A stretch of DNA of 64,000 nt, from positions 85,603,740 to 85,667,739 of the forward strand of contig JAOWCC010000577.1 of NCBI GenBank assembly GCA_030867875.1. The letters are read 5' to 3'. A model generated the notes under the pieces. The model saw nothing but the letters and a program-made list of their open reading frames with translations. It was not told where the DNA came from and did not search any database. The translations under genes and the position numbers were made by a program. Source of the DNA: Actinernus sp. WN-2022 (taxonomy: Eukaryota; Cnidaria; Anthozoa; Actiniaria; Actinernidae). Shown piece by piece: positions 55,201 through 63,823 of this stretch. How positions within the stretch are numbered: position 1 is the first letter of the stretch; the number at the start of each line of letters is the position of its first letter.

Positions 55201-58200
55201 TTTTCTGGAAGCAAGGCAAAAATAATTTGTCTGCAGCCAATGAACAATTTTGTCACGGATGATCGCTGTAATATATAGCTATCGATGGAATGCCTAACGT
55301 TTCAAAATCCTTCCTTTTTACAATGTAATGTGAAAAAAAATTCTAGTAAAGAGTGATATCCTCACATGTGAAAATAACATGTTATTTTCCTCAAAATAGT
55401 GTATGTATCTATTATCTGTATTTTACATATTGATAATGAGACTGACAGAGTGTCTGACAGGTGTGGCGCGCAAGCGTGGGAATGGGTAATTTTCATTGGT
55501 TTTCCCTGCCCATATATATTGCCCAAACAACTTTATCGCGCGGGAAAATCGAGAAGCATTTTCGCTCAATTCTTGGCAGTTTACTACCCTAGACATGGCA
55601 AACTCTAGTTCGGAGGTTTACAACTGGCTCCGCTCTATTTCCAATGGACTCGGGCTCGAAAAACTATCTGAAGAGTTCGAAAGCAGAGGCTTCCGTACAA
55701 TCCAGTCTTTGAGATATATAATGTCATCGGATTTAGATGTTCTGTTTGCAACCCCGCATAAACTCTTGATGGCAGAAAAGAGGATTATAGAAAGTGAGTT
55801 AGCGTATTTGAAGGCCAACCAAAATGACAAGAAACAACCGATGCTGCCGCGAGAACTTTTTCGGAATCCATACCACCAGCAAACCTCTGTCCGGTCCTCT
55901 GTCACTTCCCCTGCTGCATTCCGTGCAAACCCGGGAAGAAACCAACTTGTGTTCAATGGTACTGGGAACACTGGTTCTCTAACTGTCACCGCTGCAGTGA
56001 ATGATAATAATAATACATGTACTAGCACGGTAGCAGCCGAGTTGTCTACTACTTCGCAGGTTTCTAGGCCAGATCACAAGCAAGACGCCCAGCAGATCGC
56101 GTTCAACACTCCTGCGAACAAGATCGCAGCCGAGATGTCGGAGATGTCCGCTAATCAGTCACAAGTTTGCAACCGATCGTATCTCGATAAGAGGGAAACA
56201 GATCTCAAACAGGACAACCAGTTGCTGGCTGCACAGATTCAAAGTGCTAGTGACTTATTGGTAACCAAAACACGGGCGTTTGAAAATTACGAAAATGTAA
56301 ATAATGGGCGCCAAAAACTATGTTCAGTTTGTCACTTGGCCGGTCACAACAAAAACAAATGTACCAATGATGCTTGTAAGGGAATTGACTTTTGTCTCAA
56401 ACGTGACAAACACCCTGAAGTCAAGACAGAAATACAAGAGCTAAAAAAACTGGTAAAAGATTTAGAGAAAAAAGCAGAAAAGTCGAAGAATAATCTTGAC
56501 GTTTTCAAGGCAGCCAGAGACAGAGCTGCAAGTAGTTTTTTTCTGTGATGAGGCCAAGATTAAGGGCACAAAACCACATCAAATATGTGGACAGGAGTGC
56601 ATTAGACAAAGATCTGATGATACTCAAAAAAGCTTTGGGCAACAAAGTTCCCCTAGACGACAGAATGGACTGGGAGCTGCCTTATGTTATTGAACGATAT
56701 AAGCGATCCCAAATTGACATTCATGCGGACTTGTACTAATATATTACTGTAAATCAAGATAACAAGATACTTGCTCCTTATATTCCTCTTCATATTACAC
56801 ATTACAAAATCGGATAATGTTTCCAGCAACTTTATACGGTATATATCAGTAATCCTTGCGATCAGTTTCTATTGTGGTTTGGGCAGCGAAGTCCTCGGGG
56901 GTGAATGTGTTGTGTTTACATTGTAATTTATCGATTTTGCAATGTGTGAAATTCCTAGTTGAATTCGTATATTTTTTGATCTGGCTGATAGAGTCAGGAA
57001 ATTCCTCCTTGTTTTCCATTTATAGGTAATAAGACTATTCCGGCACAACACTTGCAGTACAGTAAATGAACATAATATTTAGCAAAGTAATTATATTAGC
57101 TGTATATATAAAGTGTCGGTTACAATGAGCTGGCTGCAGTTGAGTTTATGCTGCGTTACTGCAAAGTCGAGAGTGCTCGTACATGGTTGTACTTTTTGTA
57201 GATGACCCGTTATGAAAGATTATTGTAAAGTAAACGGCAATATCTTTTGTATTAGCTTAAAGCTGACGTCTTATTTTTTGCTGTATTGCACAGATCAGGG
57301 GTCTCATTTATCAGTATTATTTTGCGATCGCGAAAGAGAAACAACAGGGAAATCCTGGCGCGGCCCAAGGTTGAAAACATATCTATCCCATCTTGGGAAT
57401 GTCCTACGAGTAATAACGAGTATCTCTTTTTGTGATTTGTGGATTTTGATTCAACTTGAAGATTCATAGTTCAAATGGATCTGGGCCTGATATAACGTCG
57501 GGCGCGTTCTATGACAAAGTTTTATACTACACCGCCGTTAGCTCGTTGGTTGATCGGGCATTTCAAAACCTGAATGGCATTTTCCGTTCAACAAGAATTC
57601 AGAACAAAACACCAAAATTATTTGAGAGTAAGATATGAAACAACTCAAGGAGTTCATTTGATTTTGAGTGCGTTTCTTAAACATGACTCGGATTTGAATT
57701 GCTCGGAACGGACGAACTCAAAATCCTTTGTAAATAGACTCGCGCTCTGATTGGCTGAATTATGTTGGGTGGCCCCGGTTGAAGTCGTCACACTGTAAAC
57801 AGGATCCATTTTTTCATTTCATTGGCACTTTAAGTACATATTTTCTGCAGAGTAGACAAATATTCTGCAAGGCACTATTCTGCAAACCAAAACATAATTT
57901 GGTCAAGAATAAGAGTAAACGAGGCAGAAGTGAACTTCATAATAGGAAATTTTACTTCATTCTTCATTTCACACATTCACTGTTGAAAACAAACTCTGGA
58001 TAAGCATTAAGTATTGAAGATAAACATTTTGAAACTATGGTTGTCCCCTCTATTATAGAGTACCATACAATGTATGTGCTATCATTAATGATGTCAGTTG
58101 ATTACAACCAGTGATCCATCTCAGGGTTCGAAGAAACCACTTGTCCATTCGTCAGGACAAGTGCTAAATGGCATTGGGCAAGCACTAGAGAATGGCACTT

Positions 58201-60606
58201 GTCATTGGGCAAGTGCAGTCATGATACCCCTCACTACATATACGATTTCCAAAGGGTGAATTTATTGCTTAAAACCCAATTTTTTTTGTAGTATTTGGAC
58301 CATATATATGGAAACTAGAACTTGAACTTGTTTCAACAACAATAGGTCACCATCTTGATGAGGACTGATTGGTTTAGAGAAAATTAAGACAACCAATCAA
58401 ATACCGCATACTTAATCATGCTGTTTCCAGGGCTGGAAGCCTGGTTGTAGTAGCCAACTGATAGTGCATACAGTCTATAAGCTTTATCTCCGAGTGCGAG
58501 TGCTGTATGATGTCATGATAAATCTGTAAGTTACAGATTGGTTTACAAGGATGGCATGTAAATTGTAGATCCCACATGTACATCTGCCTCAAGTTTATCT
58601 GACTCTCACCAGACTATCATGAGTTACCAACATCAAATAAGGTTGCTTTTTCTGTGCATTTGTTCTTTACCCAGGTTCATGAGGATGAGGATGGGTTGAA
58701 TATCTGGTTGTGGACTGAAGTGGAATGTAATGATAAGTACACCCCGTAAGTAACCAGTTGTATTGACTACTCTGGGCTGTCATTAGAAGCCAGCTACCAT
58801 TGATTATCACCAGCAACTACATGAACCTGGTATGATGATGATTGTTGGCTTATTAACCCTTTAAGCCCTTGCAGATCTATGCCTACTTTATTAAAGGAAG
58901 TTGCCTACTTGTTAAAGTGTCCCTACAATCAAATTTTGACATATCAATGATTTTGCGTATTCATAAAGTAGATGTAGAGTTGATATATTATTACCAGTTC
59001 AAATTGTTTTTCGATACAACAACAGGAAGTCTTATTTTTTGAGCTCCGAATATTGAATCTAAACATCCGCCATTACTGGAGGCCGTTCCCTTTGTTCAGC
59101 TTTAAACAAAGGTTTATTTAGTGGAAGTGATGCCATACACTTAACGCTCACCTGCAGAACACAATCCCTAGAGGCATATTTCTACTAAAAACGTCTTCAC
59201 GTACATACAAAATGTAAGAAGAAAGTTATAATATTTATCTTTGCGAGGTTGGCTACTTTTTTATGCACACTATTTTGCACCACAAGGTTGTCGTGTTAAG
59301 TGTATGACATCACTTCTGCTGAGAATGGCTTCCAGTAATGGCAGACATGATTTTACCAGTAAACTCTCCTAAACTTTTGTGGTTTAACATGCCCATTTGG
59401 GAATATTTTTTTACTATTTTGGATATTTATACTGATTGACCTATTGACACTGAAAAAGTGGCAAATCAAAATGGTAAATTTTCATTGAAGTGGTACTTTA
59501 AAGTGTTCATTCAAACGAAATGAAATGTGTCCCAATTTGCTTTTTAAAGTTTGGGACACATGTCAAAGGGGACACATTTTCCCAAACTTACATTATTTTC
59601 TCCCTAAGTATTTATTTTGATTCATCTTTACATCTGAAAATGTATTTCATAGTAGAACATGAAACATCTAATAGACTATATCACAACCCTGCTGTTGCAG
59701 TGCACTCTGGGATGGATATCTCAGTTTCCACTGTTAAATCCAAGATGGCCACCCAACAACAACAATGGAAAACTGAGATGCCCATCCCAGAGTGCATTGC
59801 GATGGCTGGGTTGCGATATAGTCTATTCTACTCTAAAACAGAAGTGATCAAGTGCACTCATTCTAGAAAATAGTTGCATACTTCATAATAATATTGAAAG
59901 TGGTTACTTGTCTCAGTAGTGTCTTTTTTCCATGAAAACAAATATTCACATGGAAAAAATCCTTCTACAATAATAGATAAATTATGGCAGCTACTGGAGT
60001 GCATATAAGCCCTTTAAGTCCTCTCTGATAAGTCCTCTCTGTTATCTCTGATATCAATATTATTGTACATGAAGTGGATAGTCCAACGGTAGAATATTTC
60101 TTGATTTGGGTGTTGCATCTACGAGATATAAAATGAATGTTTATATTTCCAATATGTGATGTCATCACCGACATTTGCTGAATTTCATTTTTCTTGTGAA
60201 TTACATGTAAACTATTTTCTAATTTAGGTAATTTTTAATTGTCTCTACCAGCATGCTTTTGCATATTGGACATATAAACCTTCATATCTCGTAGACATAA
60301 CACCTACATTGTAAATCAAGAAATATTCTACCATTGGACTATTCACTTCATGTACAATCGATATTAAATACAACTGCAGGCTAGGGCTTATATGCACAGT
60401 AACTTTCAAAATATCACTCAGTGCCCACAAATCATGTATATCACTCACTTTCATGCAATTTCCTTGACAAAATGAGTGTAATAACTTTTTTCTTTTTTCC
60501 CTTGTGTAGCTATCAGGCCCTTGGCCATTTGATGATAGCATTTGGTCTTCTTGGTTTCGTTGGATTCTTATCCTATTTGTATGATGCACCCTCCAGGAAC
60601 CCTGCT
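43188..60606 (+). CDS. NDUFB8: NDUFB8, complex I accessory subunit (span of four exons, 3' end outside)
   Basis: Exons 43188-43278, 52786-52976, 58675-58745 and 60510-60606 join in phase and give 150 codons. NDUFB8 is a single-pass inner-membrane accessory subunit in the membrane arm of respiratory complex I. The first 30 residues (MAARAVTAARMARTSLLSSA) are arginine-rich, without acids, as in a mitochondrial targeting signal. WPDDGLELGDYPNLP matches the family's PDDG..YGDYP.LP signature, and WWDNQDKRNYNEPVH matches its W...N..EP.H stretch. One membrane segment, ALGHLMIAFGLLGFVGFLSY, follows. The last exon ends RNPA before donor GTAAGT. The expected C-terminal 30-40 residues (around PKQYPYNNL in relatives) were not found by 64000. 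Introns of 9.5, 5.7 and 1.8 kb are swollen by transposons. Confidence 0.92.
43727..45286. mobile_element. Third copy of the 21426-22526 family, split by a TTAA element
   Basis: Left part 43727-43807 (CAGGCAGCCCAAGCTCTGTA to CTTACC) and right part 44954-45286 (GAGTTTGTTGTTGTCC onward) are one unit separated by the insertion 43812-44949 and its duplicated TTAA target (43808-43811 and 44950-44953). Confidence 0.8.
43812..44949. mobile_element. 1.1-kb TTAA element with 31-base inverted ends
   Basis: Ends AGACCCTGTGTCCGAGCCCA and the mirrored right end agree over about 31 bases. TTAA flanks both sides (43808-43811 and 44950-44953). The empty site CTTACCTTAAGAGTTTG is present at 21507-21523. No transposase frame inside. 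TTAA targets are used by piggyBac and Kolobok groups. Confidence 0.9.
45405..46320. repeat. 36-base minisatellite, about 25 copies
   Basis: The unit, about CTCGTAACACAGGCAATCTA plus TCTAGTCACCCCAGTG, repeats with CTC(G/T)TAACAC variants. As 36 is divisible by three it gives a 278-residue frame of 12-residue repeats that is not a gene. It lies in NDUFB8 intron 1. Confidence 0.95.
46715..46935. repeat. Inverted repeat around AACTTTCGAAGTTTGAAGG
   Basis: GTCATCAACCTTTCGAAGTTTGAAGG and a mirrored block at 46887-46915 oppose each other around an AT-rich middle. Confidence 0.5.
47278..47402 (-). mobile_element. tRNA-derived SINE fragment
   Basis: It contains the tail part GATCGAATTGGAATTTAGTA and AGAAAAACCCTCAGAGCAAG; head and boxes are missing. 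Confidence 0.75.
47625..48110. repeat. Duplicated AGGGTTTTTAGGGCT blocks
   Basis: A unit of about 70 bases (ACTCCAAGCAAACTCATTCC...) is duplicated, then a unit of about 150 bases with TTAGGGTTTTTAGGGCTA and CAATGATCCTGTG is duplicated. Tandem segmental duplication in an intron. Confidence 0.75.
48374..48645 (+). mobile_element. tRNA-derived SINE, full length with A tail substitute (T run)
   Basis: The head is GGTGGCGCAGTGGTTAAGTG (A box) and the B box GGTTCTATTCC. The body TATCTCGCCCTTGCTCCGAG and tail GTTTCAGGTCTCGTTAGAAA end in a T run. Best-preserved copy in the window. Confidence 0.88.
48986..49955. mobile_element. Palindromic element split by a TTAA MITE
   Basis: The outer arm TAGCCATTTTGGAGTTAAGG with GGGACTGGGA is mirrored at 49910-49955. 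The inner arm CTGATTAAGAAATTAACTCC is mirrored at 49868-49900. The left arm is cut at its TTAA by 49041-49599; the right arm keeps the site whole. Confidence 0.8.
49041..49599. mobile_element. TTAA-flanked palindromic MITE
   Basis: Ends AGTGCATATAAGCCCTGGCC are mirrored, with TTAA at 49037-49040 and 49600-49603. Closely similar to 27060-27592. Confidence 0.92.
50396..52322 (-). mobile_element. 1.9-kb element with GGGCTCGAAATT ends carrying gene-like pieces
   Basis: The left end CAGGGCTCGAAATT and right end AATTTCGAGCCCTG are exact mirrors. A clear target duplication was not found. The interior is not a transposase: it holds the minus-strand gene-like segments at 50710-51988. Such ends occur in some hAT-type elements; the class is uncertain. 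Confidence 0.6.
50710..51988 (-). pseudogene. Gene-like segments (start exon, PH-like helix, coiled coil), broken
   Basis: From 51988 the minus strand reads ATG with MAEDPRGTFSLISQ and a donor GTAAGC near 51947. Near 51764-51660 a frame reads EIYIGIYKPSARCAAFKTSE and NILFWVKALQDQ, resembling the last strands and helix of a PH domain, ending at donor GTAAGT. Then 51467-51264 and 51211-50867 give charged frames, the latter a coiled coil (SHLEDKLVQQDNIYKTEIKM). A frameshift near 50905 links it to 50913-50710 (NQFVQEPSFLHD). Several stops interrupt the PH-like part, so this looks like a pseudogene, perhaps captured by the surrounding element. PH plus coiled coil recalls TBC1D2-type proteins, but this is a guess. 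Confidence 0.4.
52786..52976 (+). CDS. NDUFB8: NDUFB8 exon 2
   Basis: Acceptor TTGCAG; the frame reads GYHTSRSEPPLPTPTQDN through the WPDDGLELGDYPNLP signature to NYNEP, then donor GTGAGT. The phase is 1 in and 0 out. Confidence 0.93.
53734..54783 (+). CDS. Tc1/mariner-like DDE transposase, 349 residues
   Basis: It catalyses cut-and-paste transposition by nicking element ends and joining them to a TA target. The N-terminal part has a paired-type helix-turn-helix (MIRERVLDLVHEGFSQRDIA to HFIQNVLRGYDL). The catalytic triad is visible: D175 in HFFDESSV, D263 in TVIMDNCPFHHG and E301 in YSPHLNTCE, with 37 residues between the last two. YQPPYSPHLN is the usual motif before the glutamate. The frame has no stop and the length is normal for the superfamily (about 340-350). 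The ATG opens 171 bases inside the left end. A spacing of 37 suggests a DD37E-like branch, but the surrounding sequence was not compared with any database. Confidence 0.93.
   Translation: MLLGEVQLRLNRKGGIYDNGRRLGQMIRERVLDLVHEGFSQRDIALELRTSRHFIQNVLRGYDLTNSSFPAAKNHKGRTVIYQDAMDCLEIEKLSKPSIYCTELQNRLVLDGVVHPVDLPHQSTIAKFFRTELLMTKKRIHPIPSECKTEAVEDYTNFYLDQVSDLKVYSLHFFDESSVIKTTMNRRYGNAPIGQPAFETQRFASNANFTINLLHSCLGVDYVDVIDGASNGNELLLFFEEAVGITKRDGSVILERGDTVIMDNCPFHHGRTETILRDLLAEYGVHLLYQPPYSPHLNTCELCFHQVKAFLNRHQVLAEHETEIAIYEACSRISAHNSMGYFRHCGYLL
54784..55594. other. Spacer between the two transposon genes
   Basis: No coding frame stands out. A promoter for the second gene may lie near 55430-55560, just before the start codon, but no motif decides this. 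Confidence 0.4.
55595..56548 (+). CDS. Second transposon protein: SAM-like region, zinc knuckle, coiled coil
   Basis: The frame opens further upstream, but ATG 55595 (MANSSSEVYNWLRSISNGLG) is preferred because it precedes the first folded region. Residues about 7-72 look like a SAM domain (VYNWLRSISNGLGLEKLSEE, then FRTIQSLRYIMSSDLDVLF). A serine/asparagine-rich linker follows. Near residue 245 there is CSVCHLAGHNKNKC, an exact CX2CX4HX4C zinc knuckle, then another Cys pair. A coiled coil ends the frame (IQELKKLVKDLEKKAEKSKN). SAM domains mediate self-association and zinc knuckles bind nucleic acid, so it could be a partner of the transposase; that is inference. A run of seven T at the end shifts the frame, and the next frame (56545-56739) continues as plausible protein. 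Confidence 0.75.
   Translation: MANSSSEVYNWLRSISNGLGLEKLSEEFESRGFRTIQSLRYIMSSDLDVLFATPHKLLMAEKRIIESELAYLKANQNDKKQPMLPRELFRNPYHQQTSVRSSVTSPAAFRANPGRNQLVFNGTGNTGSLTVTAAVNDNNNTCTSTVAAELSTTSQVSRPDHKQDAQQIAFNTPANKIAAEMSEMSANQSQVCNRSYLDKRETDLKQDNQLLAAQIQSASDLLVTKTRAFENYENVNNGRQKLCSVCHLAGHNKNKCTNDACKGIDFCLKRDKHPEVKTEIQELKKLVKDLEKKAEKSKNNLDVFKAARDRAASSFFL
56545..56739 (+). CDS. Probable C-terminal continuation of the second transposon protein
   Basis: Reads MRPRLRAQNHIKYVDRSALD then KALGNKVPLDDRMDWELPYV to a stop at 56739. It overlaps the end of the previous frame at TGATG, just after a T7 run. The composition is protein-like, so a one-base indel or a programmed shift probably joins the two to give about 380 residues. 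Confidence 0.55.
   Translation: MMRPRLRAQNHIKYVDRSALDKDLMILKKALGNKVPLDDRMDWELPYVIERYKRSQIDIHADLY
56740..57708. other. 3' part of the two-gene transposon, no gene seen
   Basis: AT-rich sequence up to the right inverted end. Short frames only. Confidence 0.45.
58675..58745 (+). CDS. NDUFB8: NDUFB8 exon 3
   Basis: Acceptor TTACCCAG; VHEDEDGLNIWLWTEVECND then KYT and a split proline codon at donor GTAAGT. Confidence 0.92.
58916..59497. mobile_element. TTAA-flanked MITE
   Basis: Ends AGTGTCCCTACAATCAAATT and the mirrored AATTTTCATTGAAGTGGTACT are flanked by TTAA (58912-58915 and 59498-59501). Internal GCCATTACTGGAGGCC and AGTAATGGCAGACATG oppose each other. A related left end lies at 36367. Confidence 0.8.
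59668..59828. mobile_element. Near-perfect palindrome, copy B (with 23727-23883)
   Basis: Arms AATAGACTATATCACAACCC and GTGCACTCTGGGATGGATAT are mirrored around ACAACAACAATGG. Confidence 0.88.
59994..60402. mobile_element. Degraded MITE of the AGTGCATATAAGCC group
   Basis: Ends AGTGCATATAAGCCC and the mirrored GGGCTTATATGCACA survive, but TTAA flanks are lost. Arms with CAAGAAATATTCTACC oppose each other. Confidence 0.75.
60510..60606 (+). CDS. NDUFB8: NDUFB8 exon 4 (membrane segment)
   Basis: Acceptor TTGTGTAG; YQALGHLMIAFGLLGFVGFL then SYLYDAPSRNPA, donor GTAAGT. A further exon is required. Confidence 0.92.
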
Positions 60607-60681
60607 GTAAGTGCTTCATTAATCATGTTGTGTTCCTCATGTTTTCCTTACAGCATATTATTTTTATTATATATACTTGTA

Positions 60682-60762
60682 CGTGAGGAGTTGGGGTGGC
60701 ACAGTGGTTAAGCACTTCCCTTCTAACCTCAGACCTGTGGCCCGAGTTTGGTTTCTGCAGTC
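60682..60762 (+). mobile_element. tRNA-derived SINE head fragment
   Basis: GGGGTGGCACAGTGGTTAAG (A box) and CCTGTGGCCCGAGTTTGGTTTC (changed B box) are present; the body is missing. Confidence 0.7.
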
Positions 60763-61910
60763 CAAAGATAGTCATGTTGGGCCAATTGTTTGCATGTGTT
60801 TTGCCTAGTGAATACTTCTAAAGAAATATTGAGAGGGAACTCCATGGAACCTTGCTGTCGAAAAGTCTGTTCTGTACTCATAATTCTTTCCAGGCTGTGT
60901 TGAGTCTGAAGGGAATCCAAGGCAAATTGTGTTGTACATGTACATGTACATGTATCTACAGATATTAGCTATGGGAAGAGCTTGAGAAATGCAAGGATTC
61001 GGAAAGATAGTGAGCGACTGAAATTCAGTCATCCATGTAATAACTCTGTTTTGCAATCAAGCTAATAAGTGAAGGTGTTTGAAATTACATTATTATTATT
61101 ATATGTAAGTACTTAAACAATGTTCCTTTGTGAAGTGCACTAACATGAAGCTATTTTTTTATTAGAAAGGGCTAATATATTCAAAATTGAAAAAAAAATA
61201 GCAACAAAAGACTTCAGTGGGTATATCAGGCAACGATAAATGAAAATTTAATGGAAGTCTTGAAAACCCAGAAGAATCCAAGAGAGAATGACCACGAACA
61301 TCGTAAACTCATGTTTGACTCGGCTCTCCAGTAAACAATTGCAAGCTTGTAGTTCTAAAACAGGGTGGGGAAAGTGTTTCATGCAATAGGTAACTGGGTG
61401 ATGGGTAGATATTTCACTATTACCGGTAAGGTTACCTGTATTTATGATTATTTCTTGTTGTTTTTAAAGAATATTGGTGTAAAATAGAGAAATTTAATGA
61501 TTTTAAGGATATTTTTAGCAAAGAAAATTTTGTGATTTGCATTCCCTTTCTGCAAAATTTTGTTTGTTTGTAAAGTGAAAATTGCTCAGTTTTGATATCT
61601 ACTTTCCTTCTGAATTCATCTATAATCTTTTGCAACTCAATTCACTGTATGATGTCTTCCAAGCTCTCGAGCATAGAACCATAACAAGCAATTGTTTTTG
61701 CAAAACTTCGAGTTTTTTCTATTACCAGAATTGTCACGATCTACACAAAATTTCACTTTATAAAATGAATTTAAGTAAGAGCAGAGTGTCATTCAAGTCA
61801 AATTGTCAGCTACGCCCTTTTTGCACATGGCCCTTCAATCGTCAAAGTTTCAGTATGTAATTAGTTAGTGGTTCATGAATATGATGATTAAGAAATATTG
61901 ATCACAAGGG
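60763..61910. other. NDUFB8 intron sequence, nothing firmly recognised
   Basis: It contains an ACATGTACATGTACATGTA run at about 60935-60953 and a lone CGCCCTTTTTGCACATGGCCCTTCAAT end at about 61812. No exon supported. Confidence 0.4.
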
Positions 61911-61914
61911 TTGG

Positions 61915-62240
61915 AAATATGATCAAACACAAGTGCGTTTGGAACTGGTGTTTCATTGGATGTCAAGATGCATCCACCTGACGAAGCTTCGAAGAAGGGT
62001 TTCACCCGGTATCAAGACCCATGCATGTGACCAAATGCAGTTCCTCCATTGGATGACTATCTCATGAATTATTAATGAGTTTGAGAACTACATTTCTCAA
62101 ATTCATTAATAATTCATGAGCTTTTTAGTCAATCAGAGGGCTGCATTTGGTCACATGAATGAATCTGGATACCCAATGAAACAATAGATGAACATGTTCA
62201 TTTGTGTTCTCATTGGACATCATGCATGCATCTGATATGC
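61915..62240. mobile_element. Palindromic element with an exact inner hairpin
   Basis: The outer arms include CATTGGATGTCAAGATGCATC and CATTGGACATCATGCATGCATC. The inner hairpin at about 62049-62120 has arms CTCATGAATTATTAATGAGT and mirror. Confidence 0.65.
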
Positions 62241-63340
62241 GATGGACCTAATTAAGCTACAAGGATTACAGCATAAGTATGACTTTACACGAAAGGAAGT
62301 GAAGGAGAAGATGGAAATACAAATTGGTGTCCAGAGTGTGACTCGAACCATCATTCTCATGCATGGCTGCTCCCGTCTACTAGTCCACTGTCTTGTCTAC
62401 TATGCTATCTGGCCATTTGTTGAAATGACCATGAGAAAATAACAATCACAACCCTTGTAGTGTATAATTGCATGCAATAAAATTCCAGGCAAACAATACG
62501 TTCTAATGATTTATGAATGCAGGTATTGTTTTCGCTTGAGAAGTCAGATCAAAAACTCGAGCATCGTGTTTCAGCAGGGAATCCAAACACCTCGAAAGAA
62601 TAAAAGCACTCAGCCGAAGCGGCCTTGTGCTTTCATCTTTCTCGGTGTTTGGATAGCCTGGTAAATCATTAGCTCTCGTTTTTGACTATCACGTAAAAGT
62701 CGCTTACCAAATTTACCATCTCAAGTATGTTAAGGCCTGGTCCAGGGATCAAATTTCACGTAAAAACTGTTTTCCTTATTTGAGCACAGCTGAGTACGGT
62801 AAGACTGTGCCAAGTTTCTCACGATAATAGATATCGTCATTCTCGACTCCCTTAAGTGATTTGTGTGCAGTAAAACGTGTCATGTGCTTGTCACGTGACT
62901 TAGACCACAAAATCAGTAAATCAAAAATGCGGCTCCGAGTTTAACAGAAACAGTGAGGATAATGAGTGGATATGGTTAAGGTTAAAGCCTTTTCCCTATT
63001 TCAGCTTAGAAAAGATGACTACAATGTTTTGTTAATGAGTTATTAAGGCGAAAATATGCTAAATAGGTCACATGACTTTTTATACCCTTAATATTTCCTT
63101 ATCTTTAATTACATGATAGTCATGTTTTCTAAGCATGGTCTAAATCACTGCTGAAAGGAATATTTCAGCAGGGTTACTTTCTATTCATATGATTTTCTCT
63201 AATTATGACATCATCTATCATGTGATACAATAATCATCCACTTAAGGAATTTAAGGAAGTGATATTAGTATTATGGTGTGATTAGATTTTGTTTAAACTG
63301 TTGTTCCTGTTAGGAACATTTACAGTAAATCTATTTTTCG
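62241..63340. other. NDUFB8 intron or downstream sequence, no exon found
   Basis: Searched by eye for the missing last NDUFB8 exon (a PKQYPYNN-type motif) without success. Short frames only. Confidence 0.4.
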
Positions 63341-63587
63341 TTTAAGTGCCTATGAAACGAAATTTTCGTCATTAAAATTAAGATCCCATTTGAAAGTCCT
63401 TTTGAATTGAGGACGAATGGTGTTTATTGCTTGTCAATATCTCATCTCGTTCCAGAGATATAAAGGTTTTTAGAATATGCAAATTAGATTATATGTGACA
63501 TCATTGGGTGGACACAGCTGTGAGGACAAATAACAAATCAAGAATATCTCATATAGTCAGTAAAAACAATTGAAACTTTGTACATGT

Positions 63588-63823
63588 ATGGTACTAGGGA
63601 AAATGCACATCATTATTTAAATTAAGATGTTACCATGGAAACACTAGGCCCAAGGCTCATTCCATGAGGAAAATAAATTTCCTAATTTATCCTTTGCCAA
63701 ACATTATTTCTACTGTGGGCATATCAGAAGGTTTAGGTGCAAGGTGAAAAGAGCCTGGGGCCTAGAGTGTTACCATGGTAACATCTTAATTTGCATAATG
63801 ATGTGTGTTTTCCCTAGTACCAT
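63588..63823. mobile_element. Palindrome with GGTACTAGGGAAAA ends
   Basis: The left arm GGTACTAGGGAAAATGCACA and AAGATGTTACCATGG are mirrored at 63760-63823. Confidence 0.8.

Larger units (their letters stand above)
53563..57795 (+). mobile_element. Two-gene Tc1/mariner-like DNA transposon, 4,233 bases
   Basis: Inverted ends of about 87 bases (CAGTGTGACGACTTCAACCG onward, at 53563-53648 and 57709-57795) differ at few positions and are flanked by TA on both sides (53561-53562, 57796-57797). It encodes an intact-looking DDE transposase (53734-54783) and downstream a second protein (55595-56548, continuing to 56739 in another frame). Most Tc1/mariner elements carry only the transposase in 1.3-2.4 kb, so the size and second gene are unusual. 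Confidence 0.93.
53061..57829. mobile_element. TTAA-flanked palindromic MITE, split by the Tc1/mariner-like transposon
   Basis: Ends AGTGCCTATGAAATGACAAA and the mirrored CATTTCATTGGCACT are flanked by TTAA at 53057-53060 and 57830-57833. Arms carry AGTCAGGCGGAATTGC and its mirror at 53447-53465. Without the insertion it is about 530 bases. It lies in NDUFB8 intron 2. Confidence 0.88.
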
